Positions 46,877 to 58,235 of a stretch of 64,000 nt of DNA are shown here, piece after piece. The notes below the pieces were generated by a model. It did not search any database, had not been told where the DNA came from, and was given only the letters and a program-made list of their open reading frames with translations. The translations under genes and the position numbers were made by a program. This DNA is from Sipunculus nudus (lineage: Eukaryota > Annelida > Sipuncula > Golfingiida > Sipunculidae): NCBI GenBank assembly GCA_026874595.1, contig CM049310.1:620001-684000 (forward strand), read 5' to 3'. Position 1 is the first letter of the stretch, and every line of letters starts with the position of its first letter.

Positions 46877-47835
46877 GACACAACATAATGGAATGTATTA
46901 TGTTGAAATCTGGCTGTAACACGTAAATTTTTGTTGACGTATTGTATCATGACTCAGTAGTTTCAGCCAGGCCTTTTCTTCCTCCATTTTTAGAGAAAAA
47001 AAGGAGATCCATGTGGTGCTGGTATGAAAATGTGTAGGTATGACGTTTATTTCAAATAATTTAATGGAAAGAATAATTACTATTGGACTTGCATGTCTAC
47101 GTAACAGGCCTTCATATTTCTTTTACATATATATAGAGGTCATTCGCTATTTGTATAGGCCCTATTATAGCGTGTTGGTGTTAAACGCTGGGCACGCGTT
47201 GGCTTATGTGTTTTTGTCCGCATTCGTGTGTCTTATCATTAGTGCTTTTGGTACACATTTGGTATATCCTGCAGAGTCATGACGTTTGTATTGGTCATTG
47301 TCCCTAACAGTTTGTGCTGTTATTTTACGTTAGTATCCGCATTCGTCCGCATTCGTGTGTCATTGAGCAATATTGATTCATTTAATAAGATGGACACACC
47401 ACCAAGGACAAACAATGGCACCACCTGCAGCACACCACCGGTACAATCCTTGTCTGCTGAACAAGGAGTAGCCATATTTGCTTTAGTATGGCCCAGCGGT
47501 ATCTGACAATTTCTATTTACACCATGGCAGTAACATTTAATTGTAATTTTATTATGATGCTGACTCACAGGCACTTGACACGATGGGGGGTTGGGGGGGG
47601 GGGGGGGGGGGGGTCGATATAATAAGTAATGGAAAATCCCTTCCCAACCCTTACTTTAGCATATCTTTATTCAGACTGGTTTTTCTTTCATATTATGAGT
47701 GCATGTTTACCCGAACTATGCCATTATCCGCTCAAAAAAACCTTTAATAAAACTTTTATAATATTTCGTGGCGTCCCGCGTCCACTGGTACCAATCTCTT
47801 TCTATGGGTTTGATCAAAGACAGGATATGCTAACA
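46877..47835. other. Spacer with poly-G run, no gene recognised
   Basis: Short frames only, none with a recognisable domain. A G-run with two T interruptions occupies about 47584-47613. Confidence 0.4.
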
Positions 47836-47998
47836 TGATGGCTGGGGGAGGTGTCCTATGAGGGAGGGTCCTCTGAGGGAGGGGTTCTCTGAGGGAGGGT
47901 CCTCTGAGGGAGGGGTCCTCTGAGGGAGGGTTCTTTGAGGGAGGTTTCTCTGAGGGAGGGTTCTCTGAGGGAGGGTCCACTGAGGGAGGGGTTCTCCA
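47836..47998. repeat. 16-17-bp minisatellite, about 9-10 copies
   Basis: The unit resembles GGTCCTCTGAGGGAGGG with alternating GGTTCTCTGAGGGAGG. It creates a proline/serine-rich open frame on the minus strand that I treat as an artefact. Confidence 0.9.
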
Positions 47999-48859
47999 GT
48001 GCTTGTTATGGGTTAATAACTGAAATCTCATTCCAGTCATGGATATCGCCTTTCTCGAAAAGCTCACCAAGTGTAGTTTAAGAAATCTGAATAGGAACTA
48101 ATCTAATTGATAATGGATAAAATCTTACCTGGAGCAAAAATACATGTTTTAGGAGTACTTCTACAAAGAAATGGCTATAACTTCTACTCCCGTAGAATTT
48201 CTGTGGCCTGCCATGCCTTATATGTTTACCTTTTGTCTCATGATCTTGTCCATCTTATTGATGTGAGAAGAAAAAAGTCAAAATGTTTAATGTCTCAACT
48301 AAATCAAAGTGAATATTGATTCCATTTGCAAATTTATTACAAACTGTAAATTACAAAAGTTAAGTCTGTGGAGTAGATATAGAGCGTGCATTTACAACAT
48401 TAATTCCAAATATAATGCTTATAAAGAATATCATTTTTTTTTTTAATTTCGTAAAACCCGGGTTTGTACATTATGTCGGCGCTATATCGGTGACGTGTCG
48501 TTGTAAATGTATACCAAAAATACCATGTGCCACCCGGTTTAAGCACATGTTTGGTAAATGGGCGTAATTCTGGATCCATGTGGTCCCCCATGTTTGTTTC
48601 AGTGGTTGCCCCGGCAACTGCAGGGGCTTATCATTTGACTCAATAGATCTTGACCCTATTCGGAGGTTGGGTCCCCTGGTGTGTAAATTTTAGTCTTGCC
48701 CTAAGGCAACTCCAGAGCTGGTTCATTATACTTATTTTATCGAATTATTGGAATGCTCCACTCCTACACCTTCATACACGACTATCACTGATCACTGCGG
48801 GGCCCTTCTGACCTGTCAGTATTCTAGTTTTTTAGTGTTTAATTAAGGTAAAGGTTTAT
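47999..48859. other. Spacer, no gene recognised
   Basis: Low-complexity AT-rich sequence with short frames only. The stretch around 48590-48720 is higher in GC but shows no motif I can assign. Confidence 0.35.
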
Positions 48860-49129
48860 AGTCTGATATCACGATGTCAGGTTCATCCGACTGTTTCAGC
48901 CTGTTCATTCTCTATCCCGGCTCCCTGGGGGAACATACAACCCAAGCAATAGGCGCTATAAGGTTATTTGATCTACAAATGCCATCCGCCTATGACCACT
49001 GCCCAATCACTCCTGGGTCGAGAGAGTGCACCCTTGTGGTAATGACTTTGACCAGGAGTCCTATAGAACCGGACGCGAACCCACACAATTGTGGTCATAA
49101 GCCGTCTAACCATTGCGCCACCACGCTCC
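48860..49129 (-). mobile_element. tRNA-derived SINE candidate
   Basis: On the minus strand, from 49129, the sequence reads GGAGCGTGGTGGCGCAATGG TTAGACG, an RNA polymerase III box A. About 30 bases later comes GGGTTCGCGTCCGG (49069-49082), a box B. The tRNA-like arms do not pair well, so it is not a working tRNA gene. The body extends toward 48860; its 3' end is uncertain because no tail repeat or target duplication was found. Confidence 0.55.
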
Positions 49130-49139
49130 ACATACCATG

Positions 49140-49650
49140 TAGCTAATTAAACAAGAGCATCGCAAATGGTGCATAATACGACCGTTGCGTATTTTGTGAC
49201 CTCTAACATTATTAAATATGTGTGAATTTGCTGAGAATGTAAATCAGAAGAAAACTGTTTTGTAAATCCTCAATACGAGTTATATGAAAATCCATCAGAT
49301 ATTTGGTAAGTCAGGGTGGTGCAACCAAAGTGTGGTGACTTCAGACCTCAAATAGGCATGGATGTTGCTGAAATCGAACTGCGGCGAGATATTTTATGGA
49401 TTAACATTTCTGTTGAGTTGAATTAAAATCCATCATATTCCTTCGTAAGTTATCGCGGTGACATAACAAAGTAGCCTAGGGACCTCTGACCATATTAAAT
49501 ATGCGTGGATTTTGCCCATAACTGGTAAATAGTTATGATGAGTTTCATGAAAATCCATCGAAGCTCCGGTAAGTTATCGCGGCGACACAGCAAGATAACG
49601 GATGGATGGACAGTGGGTATACCATAATACGTCCTGTCATAGACGGGCGT
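49140..49650. repeat. Dispersed repeat with internal duplicated modules
   Basis: Three diverged modules contain ATTAAATATG.GTG.ATTT and TGAAAATCCATC.GA..TTCGGTAAGT (near 49210-49310, 49380-49450 and 49490-49580). The last ends in GGATGGATGGACAG and ATAATACGTCCTGTCATAGA, then CGGGCGTATA. This end block resembles a dispersed repeat of molluscan genomes. A poly-T/G-T run follows (49703-49760). Confidence 0.5.
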
Positions 49651-49799
49651 ATATAAAACGTTTGACTGCAGTGAGATTAATCGTGTACCAAATCGACGTG
49701 TTTTTGTTTTTTTTTTTTTTTTTGTTTTTTTGTTGTTTTTTTTTGTTTTTGTTTTTTTTTGCCCCACTCGTATCTATATTGTAAATTGTAGATTATCAC

Positions 49800-50856
49800 A
49801 ATGAATCAATGAAATAGAGTGACAACAAAACACTTAAACCAACGGCCATACACATTTACTTATTTCATATAATTATAATGAAATACTTTTTATATGACCA
49901 ATGACTTTGTTGCACATAGTTTTGGTGGCTCGACAACCAGCTGAATAAGAAATTATAATATAAAAGCTAAAGTATGTCTCTTTGAAAAATATAAATTTAA
50001 GAATGTACCTGTCCAACATACTTGTTGGAATTTTTAGACTCAGGACATCTAAATCTTTCATTTGACGCCCAGTGTTCGCCGACTGAGGTGATTGAAACTA
50101 TGATGGCAAGTGAATATGATGGTTAGCGCATTCTGACTTGAAAAACAGGATTCAAAATACATCATAATTATTTTAGTTATCAACATACCCTATTAAAGAT
50201 GCTGAATTTAACCTTCAGTCCTGGAGAGGCCAAAAGGACACGAAGAACCCAGAAATATGGACACCAGGATCACTAATTTTTTAGAATAAGTGAGACCCGA
50301 GAGTAATAAAGTCATGAGCTGTATCAGAAAAAAAAAACAAGCACTCCTCTTGTGTGGTACGTCAACATCTGAAAGTAACCTTTTGAAGGCCAGGAATCGA
50401 AAAACGCTGAAAACGGAAACACCTAATAAAACGTCTCTAGCGGTAAATTCTCTTGTCATCAAATTAGTTTTGCTCTTCTTTTCAGAGCCTTGAAAAGTAC
50501 AGTGCTACCTGATATGTATAAAAGGACGGCATCAATCTGATTTGATAAATCTTAACATGGTCAGAAATTTCAAGATATTAATTATTTTTTTATTAGTTTT
50601 ATAAGACGGTTTTGAAGAGCTTGTTCCGTATGAATGGCAATTGATTGAGACAGATGCAGGTGAAGGAAATTCCACTTTGCTGGATATTTGAGAGAGAAGC
50701 CTCTTATTAAGTCTTAAAACATACTTTTTTTAGAAATCCTTGTGCGTGTTTTACAGCTGGAAACAATGGGAAAGAACTACACTAAATTGCATCACATATC
50801 ATTCGGCAAGTGTTGAGAAATATTTTGTTATAATATTCAATAAAAAAGGATTAATT
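49800..50856. other. Spacer, no gene recognised
   Basis: AT-rich, with short frames only and no repeat or motif that I can support. Confidence 0.35.
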
Positions 50857-51015
50857 GGTGAAATTTTCAACTCAAGGTTATACATGACAGATGACACTAT
50901 ATTTTGTGGTGAAATTTTCAACTCAAGGTTATACATGACAGATGACACTATATATTTTGTGGTGAAATTTTCAACTCAAGGTTATACATGACAGATGACA
51001 CTATTTGTTGTGGTT
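50857..51015. repeat. 51-53-bp tandem repeat, three copies
   Basis: The unit GGTGAAATTTTCAACTCAAG plus GTTATACATGACAGATGACACTAT begins at about 50857, 50908 and 50961. Copies are nearly identical; small differences are in the TATATTTTGT joint. Confidence 0.92.
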
Positions 51016-51783
51016 TATGTGATTTGTCAATGATTCTTTGATATTTCTGATTCTTTGTTTTTTTTATCAAAGACTATTTATTGGCCCCCTTCTTATTGTG
51101 AAACAATTAAACTCTGTTATATTGTGTATCTGGTCAGGATATCTGAGAACATATATGAGACAATTCACATAAAACCTATTTAAACGAATCACAAAATTTT
51201 GTAAACTTTGGTAAAATTCTGAAGGCATGATCGGCCCATATATTTGCATGTGGCTCGTGGCTCTAAATTCATGCTTGCACAATATTAATTTATCATTCTT
51301 AAACTATACTGCTGGTTAAATATATGTTTCCTTGCAAAGTATGTATGTCCAAGGAGATTGTAAAGAAACCTCTCTATTTACACTTTTAAACGGCCAGATG
51401 GAGATTAAAAAGGGACGAGCCACAGAACTAAGTCCGAGTGAAAACGATCGGAGCTAAAAGAAATAAAACCAGTTTATATGAAAGAATCAATCACTTTTTT
51501 TTATCTTAGAAATGATATTACATGATGACAGATGAGAGTTTGTAAGGTAAATTGACAGAAGAAATGTGAATGAAATTAACAGTTGTATAACAAGAATCCA
51601 TATTATTATCTAATTCAGTTATCTCCCTCTTCAATTAAATTTAAATTTTCATCTTGTATGAAAAGTGATTTTAATACTAACTGTCCAGTCTGTGTCTAAG
51701 TTTTATGATCCCAACTCTGAATATGAGTCAGTAAATAGATCAATTAGTAATCAGGTCACCTGGCTACCCGGACTTAAGCCTTT
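51016..51783. other. AT-rich spacer, nothing recognised
   Basis: No repeat or coding sequence that I can support. Confidence 0.35.
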
Positions 51784-51893
51784 AAGGTCTAATCATCGTC
51801 AAACAACCTTGGTATAATTTAGCTTTAAAATTCATATTAAGGTCTAATCATCGTCAAACAACCTTGGTATAATTTAGCTTTAAAATTCATATT
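51784..51893. repeat. Perfect 55-bp tandem duplication
   Basis: The segment starting AAGGTCTAATCATCGTCAAA occurs twice without mismatch (51784-51838, 51839-51893). Perfect identity indicates a recent duplication or an assembly artefact. Confidence 0.95.
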
Positions 51894-52760
51894 AATAATA
51901 ATTTTAGACACAGTGATGTATATATATTTAGAATCCTTAGAATATTAGATGAGATATATTTAAAAAGTGTAACGGTGTCCACTTTGAAAATTTAAAACTT
52001 GAAATGATTTTAAATTATTTTTTTTAATTGGATATATCTCAAAATTGGCATAGGGTATGTATGTGGAAATAGAATCATTTGAAACTACATACAAATATCT
52101 CCGGGCGTTTTTTTTTTTTTTGTTATATATTTATTGTCTTTTTTTCATAATGAATTTTAAATTTTAAAAAAAATGTGTGATGTTAACAGTACTTATTTTG
52201 TTTAAATAACGTATTTCTACTACACTAAAAACGATATAGAAAAAAAAACGCATTTTAGAATACTTGTTGATTTACCTATATGCAAAATTTGAAGACTCTA
52301 TATTCGATGGTTTTTGAGAAATATCGCTCTGAAGACCGTACAGTCTCCTGAAATACTGTTTTGAGAAAATGGCCAAAAACTGTTTGGGAAGAGAAATTTC
52401 GTTTTGAGTGGAAAACAGGGATATAAGCGCAAGTGACAGTTGTATTTTTTCACTAAATGTTCGGATGAGAATCGGTTTCAATATATAAATTATGAAATTT
52501 AATGGTTTATAAATGTGAAAAAAATGATTTTATTAGGCATCATGACAACTAGAGAACTGTCAAACTAATGTAGGCGGAGATTACTGGTCCGAGGGGTCGG
52601 TCATCGGTAAACAGGTCATGGGCTACCGCGCCGGGGCACGCGTCAGGTGTGAAGTGACTGGTAAGAACGATCACTCTGTTTACTCTGCGCTCTCATTCAG
52701 ACCACCATATACCCTAATCCAATTAACAGCTTGTCTCTCCCTCTCACAATATATGAGACA
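51894..52760. other. AT-rich spacer, nothing recognised
   Basis: Contains several poly-T runs (near 52020 and 52110). There is no supportable gene. The region 52600-52750 is GC-richer and lies just beyond the end of the minus-strand ORF described next. Confidence 0.35.
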
Positions 52761-53111
52761 CTACATAGCTAGCAGCGACACATATTTCCCTCTCTCATTA
52801 GATTTATTTACACCAGTCATATACGCGCTAAATCGTGCTGCGACCGCTCTTCCTTTACCGATCGCTCTCATAGCTAAGACTCCGGCGCGGTTCACTTCGC
52901 AAAATTTGTTGGCAGGCGACGTGGTGGTGTAACTTGGTGCCGCGTTCCTCTCACAAATTTCATTCGTGCAACGCAGTCCCATATTGCTGCACCACCCTCG
53001 GCGTTTATCTACATCCTCCACGGGAACCTTGTGATCAGCAGTATGTGACTGCCTCTCGTTCAAATAGCGAATTTTATCTTCGCTCATTCTAGTATATTTT
53101 CTTCGACCCAT
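52761..53111 (-). CDS. Possible start of a Mutator-like transposase-domain protein (partial)
   Basis: From ATG at 53111 a 116-codon frame reads MGRRKYTRMSEDKIRYLNER and ends with FCEVNRAGVLAMRAIGKGRA VAARFSAYM before a TAG at 52761. The second block resembles the start of the Mutator-like transposase domain found in many invertebrate proteins (EVN.RAVLAMRAIGKG.). The zinc-binding centre expected between the blocks is weak. The frame also stays open upstream to 53303, with a hydrophobic segment that I do not believe is part of the protein. It may be a first exon, a decayed copy or a chance resemblance; no downstream exon was identified. Confidence 0.4.
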   Translation of the reverse strand: MGRRKYTRMSEDKIRYLNERQSHTADHKVPVEDVDKRRGWCSNMGLRCTNEICERNAAPSYTTTSPANKFCEVNRAGVLAMRAIGKGRAVAARFSAYMTGVNKSNERGKYVSLLAM

Positions 53112-54337
53112 GACGTTCAGTTTGAAGATAGTGTATATTATAGAAGAAGGAACGATGTATTCGGTAATGGTTTTGGCGATGTAATGATGGACCCTGGGAG
53201 AAAATGTTATAGTGTATAACAGGGTCAATATTACAAAAATAACAATCAGTAAATTAATATTTCTGTGTATATTCTTGGTGCCAGGACCATTATTGGGTGA
53301 CACTTACATATTTTAGGGCAGTGACATAGACATTATTCAGCGACTGGAGGAGTACGATGTACAGTTTACTTCTGGGTTAGGCGTATAGGGGGGACGTGTT
53401 TGTATTAATTAGTGCCAATTAGTAAGTGCCAGATGTTTTTTAGAAAAATGTAATTATCATGATTTTTGACGACGATTAGACCACAGATTACTATAAAATC
53501 AAGAAAATGTTTGATAATGTAAACTAGGAGTTAATGGTTAGAGCTAAACATAAAGATAAACTGGGTTTGGCTTGCAGCTTTTTTTCACACAAAGCCCATG
53601 GCCTCAAATATGTCCAAAATCTGGTTCTATTCTAAATGCTTAAGCCTGTATCTCACTGGGCTGCGAAAGCTTGCGACTAGTTGGAGACCAAAACAATTGC
53701 GAGAAAATACGCGAATTCGCGACAATTTTCACTTGCAACCACACTGAATTGTACATACGACACGTTTACGACATCCGACGAGTGTTGCTCCAATTGTGGC
53801 CTGACAGGTTTCAGGCATAAATGAGAGGGGCCCCATAATTTTTAGTGGGATTACTCCGGCCGGGACGCAGTGAATCCTGGGATTAGTCGCAGTCCCGCCG
53901 TCGCCATTTTGGGGTCCAATAAACCGTCTCAACCGTTGCCTGTTTCTGCTGTCTCATGCTGTTGCTCTCTCTCTCATCCTTGCAGTTAAGAACCAGACTA
54001 TATGAACCCATATAAGAAATAGAACAGGGTAAGCTATAAAAGTTGTTTGGCTTAAACGTTTTAGGGAGAAATCCTTGTTTTCCGATTCACGTTAGGAACG
54101 TCGCCGTCGGGGTCCTGGGTCCGTGAACGCGAGGTAGACATTTCGTTTGGGATAGTTGAAGATTATATACACGTACTTGGTTAAAAAGCTTCCTTTACAA
54201 GTATAAGGGGTTTGTTATAGGGTTTGGAACACTACAGCATTAAAGAAGTGTAGAGTTGATTGTTTATGTGGTCGGAGTGCTGTTCAAGGCATAGGTGGAT
54301 AAGCCATGGGGTTGAAGCGAGTTTGTTTACCGGGCGG

Positions 54338-54441
54338 CCACCAGAAGGTAGCACTGTCGTGACGCTGCGCCCACGTTTTGAGGTGTTTTGTTCGATAGCC
54401 ACTAGAAGGCAGCACCAGCGTGACGCTGTGCCAACGTTTTG
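54338..54441. repeat. Imperfect tandem duplication of about 60 bp, two copies
   Basis: CCACCAGAAGGTAGCAC..CGTGACGCTGCGCC.ACGTTTTGA is repeated with a few changes from about 54398. Confidence 0.75.
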
Positions 54442-55129
54442 ATTGATACTGTATCAATTAAGACACACCAAGAATGTTATTTTGGTTGAAGCGCCGTGTT
54501 GTTTGTTTAATAAGTTACAAGAACAATTTTCCTTTATTCTTTTTGGTTAAGTACCAGAAACTATTATCCCTATGTTTACAGCATAATAACCATAATGTTT
54601 CTGGTCAGTGATCACCATGGTAATATGGAAGCTCAACCCCCTTCAACCCGGTTGTCTCTTGTCAATGGGTTAACAGATGTTTATATTCTCTTTGTAATGT
54701 TTAGCATATATGCTCATTTGATCTTGTCATGTAATACAAAATATTCATATAATGTCCGATATTTATGTATGTGTAATGGCTCCTGAGGTGAATTAATATT
54801 AGATCAAGAATTTACATGTGGATGTTGATGGTACCATTTGGCATGGCTCTCATACACTGTAGAGATGATATTATTTATTATTTATTATTATTATTGATAT
54901 ATTTTTATCTTCTAAACTCATGATAACTATGATGCATATGTAAGGCGTGAGCTCTTCAGCAGCTAGTCTTAACAAATACGCATCTACACCTAAAATATCT
55001 ATATTAAAAGAATTCGGCATATTTTTAAGTTGCCATAATATATAATTTTCCTGGATATAAGTTAATTTAAATATGCAATTTTGTGATTTAAGCTGCGGAA
55101 TGTAATTTTTAGATGAATTCTTAATTTAA

Positions 55130-55680
55130 GATGCAAGTTTAGGACCAATGTCAACAAAATACTCGTTGAATTGTGATGCCGTTACTGTGTTAGAAGAGCT
55201 AGAATTGTTTTTATTTAGGGCAAAGCGTATTACTTTCCACATTTGTTTTTGGTTACCTTTTGCGTCTGCAATTTTATTAAAGAAGAATTCACGTTGCGAG
55301 TAAAAGTAGTTACTTGATTACGTAAGGAGCGGTATACCGTCATGAGGTAGGGATCATTGTATTTACAAGTTTATGTGCAGCATCCCGTTCATGCATTAAG
55401 TGGATCAGATCGTCAGTCAGCCATGGACATTTTTTCGATTCTACTCAGTGCCTGCGCAATGGAGCGTGCATATTAGAAACAAACAAGATAACATCATATA
55501 AGTACCTCCAAGCCGTTAGTACATCAACGTGCTTAATGTTATTAGAGTTCGTCATTAGCTGTGAAATGTCATTAAAAGTGATATTTATTGAGAGTACATG
55601 GGTCATCTGATGGACAAGTGCTGTTTTGGCATAAACATGTTTACCTGTAGGCTTTTATTCAGTGATCACATCTAATAGGA
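55130..55680 (-). pseudogene. LINE ORF2 relic (linker between endonuclease and RT)
   Basis: On the minus strand one frame reads ITFNDISQLMTNSNNIKHVD, then VLTAWRYLYDVILFVSNMHA PLRRH, a stop, and PWLTDDLIHLMHERDAAHKL. The HAPLRRR..PWLTDDL..LM..RD.AHK pattern is typical of the segment between endonuclease and reverse transcriptase in CR1/L2/Jockey-type LINEs. Further downstream RSLRNQV and KLQTQKVTKNK appear in shifted frames. Stops and frameshifts make it a pseudogene, and no RT catalytic motif was found nearby. Confidence 0.65.
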
Positions 55681-56611
55681 TCATAGACAGAAATATGAGT
55701 TCCAACTTGTGTCTGTGAGTTTATTAGCTTAGAATATGAGTAGGTTTAAGACTGCTTAATGTTGGAAGGGCTATTCCATTTATTGTCATTTATTGTTTGT
55801 AGCCATGTGATACAGAGATACGGCTGGACTCTTTCCAGATGACTTTATATAATCTTGAGACCTGCAGTTAATGGGTTGTGACTGTTTTGCAGTTAGAGAT
55901 TATGAGTAAAGGTGTTTAATTATGGTGATGCGCAAGTAACTGTAGGCCTTGGTATGAGTGTTTCAGCCAGTGTTGGTTGTGGTTTTGGAAATCTTAGAGT
56001 TTGAAATATGTAGGGACTTTATAGTTGTTAATTGGCAGATACCTATCTGCGCATTAATGCGGTGACAGTTAAAGAAGTGATGGCTATCAGACTTTAGTAT
56101 ACCAGGCTATGCATTGTTGGTATGATATGAGTGGATCAGTCGTTAATACACGAACGCTACACTATTAGGGCCATTTTGATTATAACAGTTGCCGGAAGGA
56201 TTCATAAACATATTTTTCAGTATTTTCTTTTTCTTTTTTTTGTACTTTCACCATTATATTGTACTTTAGTGTACTGGTATATCCTATGAACTCTGGCTAT
56301 AGACGTTTCTGCCAAACAAAGTTGTTACAAGGGACAAGTGAAAGTTGTTATTTGGACCTCAGTTTGTATGTGGACTACTTTCTAACGAGCCATATTGTGA
56401 TTGTTTATGGTGAAACAAGACTAAGTTTCTGTGTGATAAGATTTATATGCACGTTATCTTATTGTAATTGGGCCATGTGAATCCTGGGATTGGTCCCAGT
56501 CCCGCCGTCACGCGAGGACATTGAGAACCGCCGCGAATGTTCTAAGACTCTCTTGCGAATGCCGTTCGCAATTTGTCGCGAGCTGTCGCAGCCCAGTAAG
56601 ATACAGGCTTT

Positions 56612-58235
56612 ATTTACAATTTTATTCATAAAATCGAAATTAGCGATTTAAAATTTGATAAACTAAGTCTAATGAATGTACAAAATGCAAATAAAATTCA
56701 AAGAAATAATCACACTAAAGACTTGCTGTCCTGGCGGACACAAGACAAAATTAACACAAAATGCTTACGTATACATAAAATATAAACATATCTTATACCT
56801 TTTTCAAGAACAATTTGAAGATTCAAATGATGTAACGATTTAAATGTAGCAAGACATTTAACTAGAATTTCATTGGAAAGTGCTTTAAAAAATGAATAAT
56901 AATATGAAGTTAATAATATCTATTATTAAAATAAATCAAAATGTCCTTGCTTGCCTGCCGGCTTTTATAAAAACTTGTTCATCCCATTTGTGCATATCTT
57001 AATTTAAGCACACTTTGTTTTAGGTTATAGATCCGAAATGTTATGACATTTTCCATTCCATTGATTTCTGTCCATCACATTTTATGTAATTTTGTAATAT
57101 CAAGATTTATTTTATCACCGTTTTTATTACAATATGACAGTAAAACTTGTCCGTGCCGTTTGTGTGGAAAAGTATTCCAATGTTGCCAGCGTCAATAATA
57201 AAGCTAATGTATATAAACGTATTCAAAGTTTTAAATTAAATTAAGAGAAGCTTAAATGCACTTTATTATGGGCTATAAACGGGAAATGTGATTGTCTAGC
57301 AATATATGTTTGATACTTACCTCATCATATCTTTTGCAAAATGTCATTACAGCTGTATTTCTCATACCAATTTTCATTTTTTTAATTTCAAATAAAACTT
57401 CAGGGTTAAAAGTTGTTTCGAAATTTGATTAAAATCCAATTTTAATTTAAATATTTTGCTGAAACCCTGAATTTTAGAATTAAAACTGGATTTTTATCAA
57501 ATTTAGAAAAATAAAAATGAATTCCCACATGCCGTTTTAGTGGAATAGACCCACCAAAAATGTGATGTGCTTCAGCTCAAAAAGCTAATTAATACTCAAA
57601 ATATAATCGATATTCTATATTTATTGAATCCAATAAACAATCTTCAAATAGTGAATTTAAAAATTTAAAACGAGACTTGGGACTGAGCTGACAACATTTT
57701 TCGACTATGCTGATCAAATTGGTGATAAGGACTAATTTTGCCTGTTTAAAGCCAAACTTCATTTCAGTCGAATAAAAGAAAACACAAACACAATTGCCCC
57801 ATGCCGTTCATATGGAATGTATACATCAAAGTATTACTCGGCCGCAAAAACAGATGTATACCCTAATTATAAACAAATAATCATTTATTATCTACTTTAA
57901 GTAGCTTAAAATTGTGAACTTTAAGGCTGAAATGAGCTGAATGAAAAAATGACATTTTTTTTCCATTTGGCTCATATAATTGATGATTAGGACTAATCTT
58001 GCCACATTATACCCAAAATAACAGTAAGGTTTTAAAATTATATGCATTTTGATAATTTAAACTTTTGATTTCAAAATTTGAATTTAAAAACTTTGAAATA
58101 TAGTTTCGAAATTCATTTCAATGGATTCAGCACAATTAAAATTAGGTGAAGAGGATGCTTTCATTGCATTTAACACTTTACATTTTCCATATATCATTTT
58201 CGAAGTTGGCCCTGAACATTAACCCATTATATTTT
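56612..58235. repeat. Degenerate AT-rich repeat modules, no gene
   Basis: A CATGCCGTTYRTRTGGAA-like string recurs near 57160, 57530 and 57800, and GGTGATAAGGACTAATTTTG or close variants near 57720 and 57975. This suggests an old repeat with diverged internal copies. No coding frame is seen. Confidence 0.4.

Larger units (their letters stand above)
53646..56609. mobile_element. About 2.96-kb TIR element, superfamily unknown
   Basis: The left end GCCTGTATCTCACTGGGCTG CGAAAGCTTGCGAC has an inverse match at 56574-56609 (GTCGCGAGCTGTCGCAGCCC AGTAAGATACAGGC). Inside each end lie short CGCGA/TTCGCG motifs. A separate block GTGAATCCTGGGATT..TC.CAGTCCCGCCGTC occurs in direct orientation at about 53870 and 56477. 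No transposase frame and no clear target duplication were seen. A minus-strand LINE relic lies inside. Confidence 0.55.

Noticed and set aside
47040-47506. Two overlapping short plus-strand frames as a membrane protein gene
   Set aside because: Hydrophobic but without family motifs, start context or splice signals. Such frames are expected by chance in AT-rich DNA.
49060-49129. Functional tRNA gene on the minus strand
   Set aside because: Box A and box B are present, but the acceptor and T arms do not pair and the anticodon arm is not convincing. A SINE head is the better reading.
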